64,000 nt of DNA, from assembly GCF_013410115.1 (NCBI RefSeq), contig NZ_JACCCV010000001.1:372001-436000 (forward strand), in the 5' to 3' direction. How positions within the stretch are numbered: position 1 is the stretch's first letter; the number at the start of each line of letters is the position of its first letter. Shown piece by piece: positions 24,318 through 34,060 of the stretch. Under the pieces are notes generated by a model. The model was not told where the DNA came from, did not search any database, and was given only the letters and a program-made list of their open reading frames with translations. Origin of the DNA: Tunturiibacter gelidiferens (GTDB lineage Bacteria; Acidobacteriota; Terriglobia; Terriglobales; Acidobacteriaceae). The translations under genes were made by a program, and so were the position numbers.

Positions 24318-25238
24318 ATGAGTGCGCTGGTCGCGGGATTTCTGCTGATCGGCTACCTGCTAGCGCCGGGGGTCATCTACCGGCTCTTCTTCTCTGCTTA
24401 CATTCCGGCAAGAAGATACCAGCGCACCCGCACCGAAGAGGTCGTCTTCTCGTTGCTCGTTACGATCGTGCCCTTTGTTCTCTCGTGGATCCTGCTAGTG
24501 CACACACCGTTGGGCAACCTGCCGAATCTATCGATCGGACCTTCCAAGGCCGAGGCCTATCGCATCGTCTTTCGTTCACTTCTTCCTGGCCCCGAACTTA
24601 CCCCGCCGAATCCTCTCACCGCGAGAGCCCATCTGGCCGATTCTTATCTGCGTGCGTTTCTTGAGCAGGGCCGCTTCCTCTCTTTGCTGTGGCTCTTTTG
24701 CGCGCTGGAGGGATGGGCGTCAGGCCTGATCGTCTCACGCTACGGCGACTACAGCACCAACCAGCGCATGCACCGGCTGTTGAAGCGCTTCTGCGATGAC
24801 TTTCTTCTCACGTATGTCTCGGAGTGGGAGCTGCTCTTCACCACACGTTCCCTGCCGCGCAATCAGCAGGACTTCGACGTCGAGATCGATGCTCTCGCCG
24901 CGGGCATTCTCTATCGTGGAAAACTAGTCGACTGGTTTCTAGATCAGGATGGAAAGCTGGAGGGCATCTTCCTCGAACGTGCCGCACGCTATCAGCAGGC
25001 AGAGTTGGAGCGCGATCGAGCGCACGGGGTGCAGAAGACCCGCGAGAGCTATTGGCGCGTGATTCCAGGGGCTAAGCTCTACTTAGTAGCGAGTACCATC
25101 GCGAACTACAACATTCGCTACGCTCCACCCATGCAGCAAGACACAACACTGGCCCAGCTACGCGCCCGTTTCGGTGAGGAGGCGATCATCACTCAACTTC
25201 CTCCCGACAGCTTCGAAGATCCCATTAACTCGCCTTAG
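24318..25238 (+). CDS. DUF6338-like membrane protein
   Basis: 306 residues. Three hydrophobic spans are visible: residues 3-25 (ALVAGFLLIGYLLAPG), about 44-64 (VVFSLLVTIVPFVLSWILL) and about 118-138. A long soluble C-terminal half contains a beta-rich segment (GILYRGKLVDWFLDQDGKLEGIFLERAARY) and ends with an acidic tail. The layout fits DUF6338, a membrane family of unknown function; the match is from memory of architecture. The gene directly follows the 65-residue gene and converges on hemB. Confidence 0.55.
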   Translation: MSALVAGFLLIGYLLAPGVIYRLFFSAYIPARRYQRTRTEEVVFSLLVTIVPFVLSWILLVHTPLGNLPNLSIGPSKAEAYRIVFRSLLPGPELTPPNPLTARAHLADSYLRAFLEQGRFLSLLWLFCALEGWASGLIVSRYGDYSTNQRMHRLLKRFCDDFLLTYVSEWELLFTTRSLPRNQQDFDVEIDALAAGILYRGKLVDWFLDQDGKLEGIFLERAARYQQAELERDRAHGVQKTRESYWRVIPGAKLYLVASTIANYNIRYAPPMQQDTTLAQLRARFGEEAIITQLPPDSFEDPINSP

Positions 25239-25266
25239 CCACTGCTCAGCCTGACGAAATCGGTCG

Positions 25267-26256
25267 CTACGCGAGCACCTTCGCTGCATCCTTCGCGAAA
25301 TACGTCACGATAAAGTCAGCACCAGCCCGCCGAATCGAAAGCAACGACTCCATCATCGTCCGCTCCGGCTCCAGCCATCCGCGCTGAAATGCGGCGTGCA
25401 GCATCGAGTACTCACCAGACACCTGGTAGGCGCCCATCGGCAGATCGTATCGTTCCCGCGCCTCGCGAATCACATCGAGATACGGCATCGCGGGCTTCAT
25501 CAGCAACATATCCGCACCCTCCGCGATATCCTGGTCGATCTCGCGCATAGCCTCTCGCAGATTCGCACCGTCCATCTGGTAACTGCGACGGTCCCCGAAC
25601 TGCGGAGCAGAATCAGCCGCCTCACGGAACGGCCCATAGAACGCCGAGGCGAACTTCGACGCATAACTCATCACTGGAGTCTGTTCGTGGCCGCCCGCAT
25701 CGAGAGCATCTCGAATTGCCTCTACGCGACCATCCATCATGTCTGAAGGTGCGACAATATCCGCGCCTGCCTTGGCCAGCGAAGCTGCTGTCTTCGCGAT
25801 CAGCGCGACACTCGAGTCATTCTGAATCTCGTAGTGATCCCCATCCCGCGCCACGACGCCGCAGTGGCCATGCGAGGTGTACTCACACAAACAAACGTCA
25901 GCGATTGTCACCAGGGAATCAAGCGCCCCATTCTTCTTCATCGATCGGAGCGCCTGCTGAACGATGCCGTCTTCAGCCCATGCCCCGGTGGCCTCTTCGT
26001 CTTTTTCGGACGGCAGACCGAACAGCAGCAACCCGCCAAGCCCCAGCGAAGCGCAGGCCTGGGCTTCCTTCATCGCTTCATCGATCGACAAGTTGAAGAC
26101 CCCGGGCATCGAGCTGATCTCTTTGCGTATTCCTTCGCCAGGACAGATAAATAGTGGGTAGATCAGCGCGCCAGGATGCAGATGAGTCTCGCGAACCAGA
26201 GACCGCATCGCCTCGGTTCTGCGCAAACGCCGTAGCCGTGTAGCAGGAAAGTTCAT
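25267..26256 (-). CDS. hemB: delta-aminolevulinic acid dehydratase HemB
   Basis: 329 residues, the family length. Three Cys in [14 protein letters not shown] mark the zinc-binding type, [14 protein letters not shown] holds the substrate-binding lysine and [12 protein letters not shown] the Schiff-base lysine. It condenses two 5-aminolevulinate molecules to porphobilinogen in haem synthesis. ATG at 26256 gives the normal N-terminus. It stands alone on its strand, converging with the DUF6338-like gene. Confidence 0.97.
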   Translation of the reverse strand: MNFPATRLRRLRRTEAMRSLVRETHLHPGALIYPLFICPGEGIRKEISSMPGVFNLSIDEAMKEAQACASLGLGGLLLFGLPSEKDEEATGAWAEDGIVQQALRSMKKNGALDSLVTIADVCLCEYTSHGHCGVVARDGDHYEIQNDSSVALIAKTAASLAKAGADIVAPSDMMDGRVEAIRDALDAGGHEQTPVMSYASKFASAFYGPFREAADSAPQFGDRRSYQMDGANLREAMREIDQDIAEGADMLLMKPAMPYLDVIREARERYDLPMGAYQVSGEYSMLHAAFQRGWLEPERTMMESLLSIRRAGADFIVTYFAKDAAKVLA

Positions 26257-26278
26257 GATTCCAGTTTACGTCCGACCT

Positions 26279-26815
26279 TCAGGTTCGATCCGCGATCGCA
26301 TCGTACTCCAGACCAGAAGCCCCTGGGGCCAGCACCCACAAGGTATAGATCCCCAGCGCGGTTCCAAATAGCGGCTTCAACAAAGTCAAGATTCCGACGA
26401 CGATGGCGAACGTCCTCCCCCAGGGCCGCCGCGTCAAAAGGCTATACCCTACCAGGACTGCCAACGCAGCCATAACCACCGTATAAGCTGCGATCAGGGG
26501 AAACAACGCTGTCATCCAGGAGTGTTCGAGGCCACTATGGTTGTTGAACGGCCAGTCGAACCCGCCGAAGTTGCGGAACGCAAATGCCCGCAGAAAAAAC
26601 ATTCCCATCAACCCGCCGATAATCCGGTACGCTCCAAAAACACACCAAAGCACTCCAAGCGTCTGCAGATTCCGCTGTACCCGGGGAACCGCTATAGGCA
26701 TCGGTGGCTGCGGATAAGCAGCATACATCGGTTGAGCAGCAGCGACCTGCGCCCCGCATTTCGCACAAAAATGAACACCATCGACGACGGGAGATCCACA
26801 TGCCTGACAGACCAT
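26279..26815 (-). CDS. zinc-ribbon membrane protein
   Basis: 178 residues from ATG 26815; the frame reaches further but adds only seven residues. It begins with a zinc ribbon MVCQACGSPVVDGVHFCAKCGAQ (two CxxC knuckles), then a Pro/Ala/Tyr-rich linker, then about four hydrophobic spans between residues 48 and 170. This is the common bacterial architecture of a zinc ribbon followed by DUF-type membrane helices; function unknown. It lies upstream of hemB on the same strand, 23 nt apart, so they may be co-transcribed. Confidence 0.7.
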   Translation of the reverse strand: MVCQACGSPVVDGVHFCAKCGAQVAAAQPMYAAYPQPPMPIAVPRVQRNLQTLGVLWCVFGAYRIIGGLMGMFFLRAFAFRNFGGFDWPFNNHSGLEHSWMTALFPLIAAYTVVMAALAVLVGYSLLTRRPWGRTFAIVVGILTLLKPLFGTALGIYTLWVLAPGASGLEYDAIADRT

Positions 26816-26909
26816 CTCACACCTCCAACCTCTCAAGGCGCCGGCCCTGCGCTCTCGTTGCTACGCATAGGTTCGATCAGCAGTTCCCTGCGAGGGTACG
26901 ATAAAGAGA

Positions 26910-29393
26910 GTGAATTCACCAGAGCTACTGCCGATCATCCCCTCCCCTCTACGCGAAGCGAGCGCTGCTGCCTTGGAGTGGCCACGCCTCCGCGAGTACA
27001 TCGCCGGTCGTACCTTCTCCCCCCTTGGTCGCGCTTGGATTCTCGCACTCGAGCCCTGCGCCGACCTCGCCTGGATCGACCAGCAGCAGCAACGCACCGC
27101 CGAGCTGCGCGCTATGCTCACTCGTGGCGGCAGCTTCGATTTCCGCGGACTCTTCGATCCCACCACTCTTCTCGACAAAGCCCGTATCGAAGGCGCTGCC
27201 CTCGAGTCCACCGAGATTCGTGATCTCCTCGCCGTCGTGGAACGCGTCGCAGCGTGGCGCAACCTCATCGACCCTCCCCCAAATGGGACCCGCTATGAGT
27301 GGCCAGGAATCGCCGCATTCTCCGCGCCTTTGCTCGCCTACGACCTCGCGCCACTCCTTCGCGTCCTGCGCGGCAAGATCGAACCCGACGGCAGCCTCAA
27401 CGACGACGCCTCCCCCGAACTCAATCGCATCCGACGCGCGATGGAGCGCCAGTACCGCGCCATCGAAGCAAGCCTCCGCAGATCCCTGCAAACCCTTAGC
27501 GAAGGCGGCAGCACGCAGGAAGATCTCATTACCATCCGCGGCGACCGCTTCGTCATCCCGGTAAAATCCGAATTTAAGCGCAAAGTCCCTGGCGTCGTTC
27601 ACGGTTCGTCCTCCTCCGGACAGACCGTGTTCGTCGAGCCACTCGAGACCATCGAGCAGAACAACGAGCTTGTCCGGCTCCTTGATGAAGAGCAATCGGA
27701 GATACACCGCATTCTCGTCGCGATGACGCACGCTCTCGGTCAAAACTCCGCAGCGATTCATCTCGGCGCGTGCATTCTTGCGGAGGTCGAATCGCACCAT
27801 GCTCGCGCTCGTTTCGCCGAGACCCTCAACTGCTCCCGCCCAAACTTCACGCAGGAGCTAGCGCTTACGGCCGCTCGCCATCCTTTGCTGGAGCTGCGCA
27901 TGCGCGCTGACGCCGTGGTCGAAGGCATCGAACCCACCGCGCCAGTTCCGCTCACCATCATTCTTCCTGCCGAAGCCAAACAGCTTATTATTAGCGGCCC
28001 CAACACCGGAGGAAAAACCGTCTCTCTCAAGACCCTCGGCCTTCTCGCACTGATGGCCCAGGCAGGCATCCCTGTTCCCGCCGAAGAGGCGAATCTTCCA
28101 CTTTTCAAAAGCATCTACGCTGACATAGGCGACGCCCAATCCATCGAGCGCAATCTCTCCAGCTTCTCCGCCCACGTCGTCAATCTCGATCGGATCTCGC
28201 GGGAAGCGACCTCAGATTCGCTTGTCCTGCTCGACGAACTGGGCTCGGCTACAGATCCCGAAGAAGGTGCCGCGCTCGCAGTCGCCATCGCCACTCACTT
28301 TCTCAAGCTCAATGCATGGTGTTGCATCACGACTCACCTCACCTCCCTGAAGGTCTACGCTGCCAATCACCCGGGCGTCCTCAACGCAGCCGTCGGCTTC
28401 GATCAGCAGACCCTCACCCCTACCTACGAGTTGCGCCTCGGTGTGCCGGGAGCCTCTGCGGGTCTTAACATCGCAGCACGACTAGGCCTTGCCCCCGAAA
28501 TCATCACCGCAGCCCGCGCCCAGATGACCACGCAGACCGCTGACATCGGCGCCTTTCTCGACCAACTCCACAACCAGCTCACCGCAGCTGCTGCCGAGCG
28601 CGAAACCTTGCAGCTTCGCGAACGCGAGCTGTCCCGCGAAAAGGCTCGGGTCGAAGTCGAAGGCCGGGTTGAACAAAAGACCCGCACTAAAGAGCTCGAA
28701 GCCAAACTCAGCTCTCTCCTCGAAGACTTCGCCTACCAACTCCGCGAAACCGTAAAAGCCATTGACGACAAGGCTCTTGCCCAAAAGATCGCTCGCGACT
28801 CCGACCGCCGCATGGCCACACTCCGTCGCGAGTTCTCCGAGCAGTTCAACTCCACCGTCGTGGCCCACACAACGCGCGCGGATAAGAACGACCCAGCCGC
28901 CCAACCCCACATCCCCAAGGGCATCAAGGTCGGTGATCTCGTAAAACTCAAGTCGCTCGGCCGTCAGGCAAGAGTAGACCGGGTCATCGACACAAAAAAC
29001 TTCGAAGTGTCGATGGGGCCGATGAAGATGCGTGCCGCCATAGACGACATAGCGGAGGTCGAGTCTGTAAAGGTAGTCACGCCGCTCGAAGCCGCGCGAA
29101 AACGCGGAGGCATCACCGTTGCCACAGCCAACAACGACACCGACTACATGACCTCCGAGATCAACGTCATCGGCCGCACCGCAGACGAAGCTCAGACAGA
29201 GGTGGAACGCTTCCTCGACCGCGCCTTCCTCGCCGGCCTGCCGCGCATTCGTATTGTGCACGGCACCGGCATGGGCATCCTGCGCCGAACCCTGCGTGAA
29301 TACCTCCGCAATCATCCTCACGTCACGACCGTCACCGAGCCGCCGCAGAATCAAGGCGGACAGGGTGCCACCGAAGTCGAACTGCGCCAATAA
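26910..29393 (+). CDS. mutS2: endonuclease MutS2
   Basis: 827 residues, GTG start. Core and lever regions run over residues 1-340, then an ATPase domain with the Walker A GPNTGGKTVSLKT near 365, a Walker B-type VLLDELGSATDPEEG region near 440, a long coiled coil near 540-610, a KOW/SH3-like segment (KGIKVGDLVKLKSLG) near 670 and a C-terminal Smr domain with VHGTGMGILRRTLREYL near 785. MutS2 resolves branched DNA or acts on stalled ribosomes, depending on species. The usual LDLRG entry to the Smr domain is replaced by EINVIGR here, so nuclease competence is uncertain. Confidence 0.93.
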   Translation: MNSPELLPIIPSPLREASAAALEWPRLREYIAGRTFSPLGRAWILALEPCADLAWIDQQQQRTAELRAMLTRGGSFDFRGLFDPTTLLDKARIEGAALESTEIRDLLAVVERVAAWRNLIDPPPNGTRYEWPGIAAFSAPLLAYDLAPLLRVLRGKIEPDGSLNDDASPELNRIRRAMERQYRAIEASLRRSLQTLSEGGSTQEDLITIRGDRFVIPVKSEFKRKVPGVVHGSSSSGQTVFVEPLETIEQNNELVRLLDEEQSEIHRILVAMTHALGQNSAAIHLGACILAEVESHHARARFAETLNCSRPNFTQELALTAARHPLLELRMRADAVVEGIEPTAPVPLTIILPAEAKQLIISGPNTGGKTVSLKTLGLLALMAQAGIPVPAEEANLPLFKSIYADIGDAQSIERNLSSFSAHVVNLDRISREATSDSLVLLDELGSATDPEEGAALAVAIATHFLKLNAWCCITTHLTSLKVYAANHPGVLNAAVGFDQQTLTPTYELRLGVPGASAGLNIAARLGLAPEIITAARAQMTTQTADIGAFLDQLHNQLTAAAAERETLQLRERELSREKARVEVEGRVEQKTRTKELEAKLSSLLEDFAYQLRETVKAIDDKALAQKIARDSDRRMATLRREFSEQFNSTVVAHTTRADKNDPAAQPHIPKGIKVGDLVKLKSLGRQARVDRVIDTKNFEVSMGPMKMRAAIDDIAEVESVKVVTPLEAARKRGGITVATANNDTDYMTSEINVIGRTADEAQTEVERFLDRAFLAGLPRIRIVHGTGMGILRRTLREYLRNHPHVTTVTEPPQNQGGQGATEVELRQ

Positions 29394-29456
29394 CCGGCAT
29401 GCGATAAACTGCGCACAATCGGGCCCGATCACCCACGCTCATTGCAAAGGAAGCCC

Positions 29457-30407
29457 ATGCCCTCTCACCGCACGCGCATCACCGTCATCGGTTGCGGCCA
29501 CGTAGGAACCAGCTGCGCCTATGCCCTGCTTCAAAACCACCTCGCACGCGAGATCGTCCTAATTGGTGACACCGAAAACCTTGTACACGGGGAAGCTCTC
29601 GACCTACAGCAAGCCGTCCCGCTCGGCACCCCCGTGAAGATCTTCGCTGGCACCTACAAGGACGCAGCCGCAAGCGCCATTGCGATCATCACCGTAGGCA
29701 CGCCAGGAAAGTTCAGCGGTTCACGACTCGACATGCTGGCAGGCAACGCCATTATCGTTCGTAGCTGCATCGCCAAGCTCATGGCAGAGGGATTCGACGG
29801 CGTACTTATTATCGCCACGAACCCTCTGGATGTCCTCACTTACATTGCTCAAACAGAATCGGGATTGCCCGTTAGCCAGGTCATAGGCACCGGAACGCTT
29901 TTAGACACAGAGCGTCTCCGCCACATTCTCGGTGAGAAGCTTAACGTCGATGCACGCTCAGTCCACGCCGCCGTAATCGGCGAACATGGAGATTCTTCGG
30001 TCGCGGTGTGGAGCGCGGCTCAGGTCGCTGGCATCCCCCTCGCTCAATATCCTGGCGTCGACACGCTGCCATCTCAGGAAGAACTTCTGATCAGTGTTCG
30101 CCACGCTGGCCCGGAGGTCGCCGCACTCAAAGGCAACACCTGCTTTGCTATCGCCGCCTGTGTCACTCGTATTTGCGAGGCTATCCTCCGAGACGAGCGT
30201 TCTGTTCTCATAGTCTCAACTATGATGACCGGCCAGTACGGCCTTAAAGAAGTCTCACTAAGCACGCCTTGCATAGTAGGCAACTGCGGTGTCGAGACTG
30301 TCCTCGAATTACGCCTCAATGAAGTCGAACAAAAGTCTCTCGAAGCATCAGCCGCGGTGCTAAAACATGCATACGCACAACTCCAGAAAAACGAATCGCC
30401 GCTATGA
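29457..30407 (+). CDS. L-lactate dehydrogenase (LDH/MDH family)
   Basis: 316 residues from ATG 29457 (AAAGGA upstream); a TTG 15 nt earlier is less likely. NAD-binding GCGHVGTSCAYALLQ, catalytic loop region TPGKFSGSRLDMLAGN, NPLDVLTY, and the signature GEHGDSSVAVWS with the proton-relay histidine. The family signature around the active-site histidine fits L-lactate dehydrogenase best; the substrate-determining loop (PGKFSGS) is unlike the common QKPGETR, so malate or another 2-hydroxyacid remains possible. The gene is single, converging with selO. Confidence 0.8.
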   Translation: MPSHRTRITVIGCGHVGTSCAYALLQNHLAREIVLIGDTENLVHGEALDLQQAVPLGTPVKIFAGTYKDAAASAIAIITVGTPGKFSGSRLDMLAGNAIIVRSCIAKLMAEGFDGVLIIATNPLDVLTYIAQTESGLPVSQVIGTGTLLDTERLRHILGEKLNVDARSVHAAVIGEHGDSSVAVWSAAQVAGIPLAQYPGVDTLPSQEELLISVRHAGPEVAALKGNTCFAIAACVTRICEAILRDERSVLIVSTMMTGQYGLKEVSLSTPCIVGNCGVETVLELRLNEVEQKSLEASAAVLKHAYAQLQKNESPL

Positions 30408-30544
30408 ACTACACCTCTTTGGCATCGATCTGTACCAACGCGGAGGAAAATCGCCGACGCTCTTGAACACGCTGAAAACAAAGGTGGGCACGCCGCGGCG
30501 TTCTCCGCCAAGGCCCGTAAGCTGAGGCGATCGCTATCCGTCGC

Positions 30545-32083
30545 TTATGTTCCGCAGAAGGTCTGACTGACGCGCTCCTCAGGGCGTGCGGGCGTGGCAT
30601 ACTTTTTCAGATCTGGCCTGTTCTCGTATGGCCGTGACACTACGTCCAGCAGTTCCTCAAATGGCTGGAAGTCTTGCCGCTCCACCGCGGCATTCAGCGT
30701 TGCCTCCACCAGGTGATTGCGCGGCATAAATGCCGGACTTGCGATTCGCATGGCCGCAGCGCGGGTCGATGCGGGTATAGGCTCCACTTCCATGCGCTGA
30801 CGCCATCCAGTAGCCCACTTGTCATAGCTTGTTGGTTCATCGAACAACAAGCGCGCTCCTTCCTCGCTTTCCGATCCGTCCACGACATCGCAAAGTCGTC
30901 GAAAAGTAAGGGTGAAGTCTGCGCGGTTGGCGGCCATGCGGTCCAGCAGATCCTGTGCCAGCGCCGCATCTCCATCACTCTCTGTAAACAGGCCCAGCTT
31001 ACGGCGCAGACCAGCGACGCTAGCCGCCTCGTACTGCGTTATGAAGCCGGCAAGCGCTTCCTTAGCCGAAACCAGCGCGTTCGCCTCGCTTCCCGTCTCC
31101 TGCTCCAGAATGGGCAGCAAGGTCTCAGCCAGGCGTGTCAGGTTCCAGTGTGCTGCAGGGGGCTGGTTGCCATAGGCATAGCGTCCCTGGTGATCGATCG
31201 AGCTGAACACCATGGCCGGATCGTACGCCTCCATAAAAGCGCAGGGTCCGTAGTCGATGGTTTCACCCGAGATAGAAGTGTTATCGGTGTTCATAACGCC
31301 ATGGATGAAACCGAGGAGCATCCATTGTGCGACCAGTTGTGCTTGTCGACTAACCACTCCATTCAGCAACGCCCGGTAAGGCTGTTTCGTCTCTGCAGCC
31401 TCAGGATAGTGTCGCGCGATCGCATAATCCGCCAGAATTCGTGTCCCTTCCGTATCACCCCGTGCAGCGAAGTACTGGAAGGTGCCCACACGAAGGTGGC
31501 TCGCCGCCACTCGCGTCAGCACGGCACCAGGCATGACCTCTTCGCGCATCACCTGTTCGCCCGTCGTCACCGCAGCAAGTGCCCGGGTGGTCGGCACGTT
31601 CAGCGCCGCCATGGCCTCGCTCAGAATGAACTCACGCAAGACCGGACCCAGAGCGGCTCTGCCGTCGCCGCGCCGGGAGTAGGGTGTAGGCCCCGAGCCC
31701 TTGAGTTGGATGTCGTAGCGTATGCCGTCACGCCCCACCACTTCTCCCAGCAGATTGGCGCGGCCGTCACCCAGCTGAGGCACAAAATGTCCGAACTGAT
31801 GTCCGGCATAGACTATCGCCAGAGGTTCAGATCCTTCAGCCACGCGGTTGCCAGCAAATATCTCGACACCTTCAGGGCTTGTCAGAGCGTCAGGATCCAG
31901 CCCAAGCTTCACGGCCAACTCCACATTTACCTTGACCAGGCGCGGAGCACGAACAGGGGTAGGATCCAATCGCGAGTAGAAGCCTTCAGGCAACCGAGCG
32001 TAGGTGTTTTCAAAGTTGAAGCGAAAGGGTTGGCGGTCGGAACCGCCTTTTACGGGCGGTTCGGCCGCATCGGTTGAACTCAT
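30545..32083 (-). CDS. selO: protein adenylyltransferase SelO
   Basis: 512 residues, normal for bacterial SelO/YdiU. Matching stretches: LPEGFYSRLDPTPVRAPRL at the start, LKGSGPTPYSRRGDGRAALG (ATP-binding loop), FIHGVMNTDNTSISGETIDYGPCAF (catalytic Asp and metal site) and a C-terminal QTFCGT holding the conserved cysteine that is selenocysteine in animals. It is a pseudokinase-fold enzyme that AMPylates proteins and is linked to redox stress. Start ATG 32083. It shares a strand with dnaN but is separated from it by a strong hairpin. Confidence 0.95.
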   Translation of the reverse strand: MSSTDAAEPPVKGGSDRQPFRFNFENTYARLPEGFYSRLDPTPVRAPRLVKVNVELAVKLGLDPDALTSPEGVEIFAGNRVAEGSEPLAIVYAGHQFGHFVPQLGDGRANLLGEVVGRDGIRYDIQLKGSGPTPYSRRGDGRAALGPVLREFILSEAMAALNVPTTRALAAVTTGEQVMREEVMPGAVLTRVAASHLRVGTFQYFAARGDTEGTRILADYAIARHYPEAAETKQPYRALLNGVVSRQAQLVAQWMLLGFIHGVMNTDNTSISGETIDYGPCAFMEAYDPAMVFSSIDHQGRYAYGNQPPAAHWNLTRLAETLLPILEQETGSEANALVSAKEALAGFITQYEAASVAGLRRKLGLFTESDGDAALAQDLLDRMAANRADFTLTFRRLCDVVDGSESEEGARLLFDEPTSYDKWATGWRQRMEVEPIPASTRAAAMRIASPAFMPRNHLVEATLNAAVERQDFQPFEELLDVVSRPYENRPDLKKYATPARPEERVSQTFCGT

Positions 32084-32233
32084 AACCCATTTTACGTTGG
32101 CTGTCGCTTGTTGTTTCCCTTCAAAAAGGTTTCTCGGTCAAGCCCCCCATGCTGACTAAGACGTTGCATAGCTTCCGCCGAGTCGCTTTCGAATGAGATG
32201 TGGTGGCAGGTCCAAGCTATTTAAAACAGCATG

Positions 32234-32279
32234 AAAATAACCCATAAACTGGCCAAATGGCCAGTTTATGGGTTATTTT
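32234..32279. terminator. 22-bp perfect palindromic terminator downstream of dnaN
   Basis: Bases 32234-32255 pair perfectly with 32258-32279 around an AA centre. The ends are AAAATAAC / GTTATTTT, so either strand would give a stem followed by U-rich sequence. It lies 25 nt past the dnaN stop. Confidence 0.85.
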
Positions 32280-32303
32280 TACAATCTTCAAACTCGCTCA
32301 AAG

Positions 32304-33482
32304 TCAGATTCTCATGGGCATTAGGATGTATCTGTATTTCACATCCTCATTCGCATCTTCGGGCCGCATCTGCCCCGCGCTCTGTGCATCCTTGAACTCC
32401 AGACGTACCTCGCCCGTGTTGCCAATAGCCTTCAAAAAATCGATAAGATACTGGCTGTTAAACCCCACCACCAGCGGATCGTAGTTATAGGGCGTCTCAA
32501 TCGTATCTTCCGACTCACCCGCATCTGTGCTCGACGACGAAAGCTTCAGCTCATTCTGCTCCAGCCGAATCTTGATCGCGCCGCTTCGCTCATCCGCAAA
32601 CTGCGCCACACGCTGAATAGAACCCATCAGATCTTCACACCGGACGATCACAAACTTGTTGTTATCGCGCGGCAGCACCGCCTCATAGTTCGGAAACTGC
32701 CCGGTCAGCTTGCGGCTGGTCAGCACACGCCCACCAACCCGGAAGAACAGGGTCTGATCGTCATCGCCAAACTCTAGCGTCTCAGCTTCGGTCGAGCCTA
32801 GCAGAGAGGAGAGTTCACTCAGCGCCTTGCGCGGAATCAGCGTCTTCTTCTCGCCCGACACGCCATCCAACGTCTCCCCCAGCTTCTCGATATGCGCCAG
32901 CCGATGCCCGTCGGTCGCAACCATGGCCATGCTCTCTGCCTTCAGAACCAGCAGCGCCCCATTCAAAGTGTAGCGAGACTCTTCGTTTGAGATCGCGAAG
33001 ATAGTCTTCGAAACCATGTTCTTCAGCGAAGGAACCGAGATCTTCACCGCGCCGCTAGCCGGAAACTCCGGCACCTGTGGAAAGTTCGCCCGCGCCATCC
33101 CGACCATCTTCGTATTCGACCGGCCGGCCCGGATCTGCACCCAGTGGTTGTCCATCAGCTTGATCGAGATCTCGCCCTCAGGCAGCAGCTTGATGTAGTC
33201 GTACAGTTTACGGGCGGGAATCGTGCAGGCACCCGCCTTCTTCACCTTGGCCGCGCAGCTTGTCCGGAGACTTTGATCGAGATCCGTCGCGGTAATGGTC
33301 AACCGATCGCCGCCCTCGCTCTGCGTCGCTTCGAACAAAAAGTTCGACAGGATCGGAATCGTTGTCTTCCGCTCGACCACGCTCTGGGCAGCGGTCAACT
33401 CTCGCAGCAACTCGGCGCGGGAGACGGTGATCTCGAGGTTGCCGGTTGGGGCTGGCGCTGCGCTCGTCTCGGTCGGCAAAGT
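32304..33482 (-). CDS. dnaN: DNA polymerase III beta subunit (sliding clamp)
   Basis: 392 residues from ATG 33482, which has AGGAG 6 nt upstream; a 424-residue frame from 33578 has no such signal. After a short Thr/Ala/Pro-rich lead of about 16 residues the clamp begins EITVSRAELLRELTAAQSVV and contains the family pattern VERKTTIPILSNFLFEA, DGHRLAHI near residue 190, and the C-terminal LMPMRI. It forms the dimeric ring that tethers the polymerase. It lies on the - strand about 4.7 kb from dnaA and not next to it, unlike the classical dnaA-dnaN order. Confidence 0.96.
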   Translation of the reverse strand, partial: TLPTETSAAPAPTGNLEITVSRAELLRELTAAQSVVERKTTIPILSNFLFEATQSEGGDRLTITATDLDQSLRTSCAAKVKKAGACTIPARKLYDYIKLLPEGEISIKLMDNHWVQIRAGRSNTKMVGMARANFPQVPEFPASGAVKISVPSLKNMVSKTIFAISNEESRYTLNGALLVLKAESMAMVATDGHRLAHIEKLGETLDGVSGEKKTLIPRKALSELSSLLGSTEAETLEFGDDDQTLFFRVGGRVLTSRKLTGQFPNYEAVLPRDNNKFVIVRCEDLMGSIQRVAQFADERSGAIKIRLEQNELKLSSSSTDAGESEDTIETPYNYDPLVVGFNSQYLIDFLKAIGNTGEVRLEFKDAQSAGQMRPEDANEDVKYRYILMPMRI

Positions 33483-34060
33483 CATCTCGGGCTCCTGGGT
33501 CGCACTAGTCACAGTTTTGTCTCCGTCTTCGTAGTTGGTGCTGGCCAAACTGTACACCGAATCGAACTCGCGATGCATCTCAGCCGCTCAACGTCTGCTT
33601 GATTCTAGGGGTGAACCGCCCTCCAGCGCGACAGATTTCTTTGTGGAAACCACGGTTGTTGTGTGCGATGCCGAAACCTGCCACAACTTTCCATCAACGG
33701 CGATTACTGCTTCTAAGAAACAAGAGAAAAAGAGACAAATACTAGTAGCAGTAACCGTTCTCGCTTGAAAAGTGGATATCTATCCCATCGATCTCATAAA
33801 TAGGTGTTTATGCCAGTGTCCTGTTTTAGAAAACCGGCTGGCCCAAAGCGCACGTTCAGGAAGACTAGCTCCGTTCGTCTCATCAACCGCCCTCTTATCC
33901 CACTTCCTCACAGCCATACCTTTCAACTTGCGAGAAGACTCATCCCCAACCGTGGGAATATTCACCAAATAAAACAGAATCATGCATTTACCCCAACCAC
34001 TTTTTTCACACCTGCGTCTCATGCCAGAGGATAATCAGTCCCGAACCCAAAGGAGCCAGC
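33483..34060. other. gene-free region upstream of dnaN
   Basis: About 580 bp. It holds the dnaN leader and an AT-rich stretch at about 33690-33810. Short pieces resemble half DnaA boxes (TTTGTGGAAA near 33648 and CCTTGAAAAGTGGATAT-like near 33755), but no cluster of full boxes was found. A CDS-like reading at 33772-34034 was rejected. Possible control region or part of an origin; not proven. Confidence 0.35.

Noticed and set aside
33772-34034. Short frames in the dnaN upstream gap
   Set aside because: No ribosome binding site, no family and conflicting frames on both strands.
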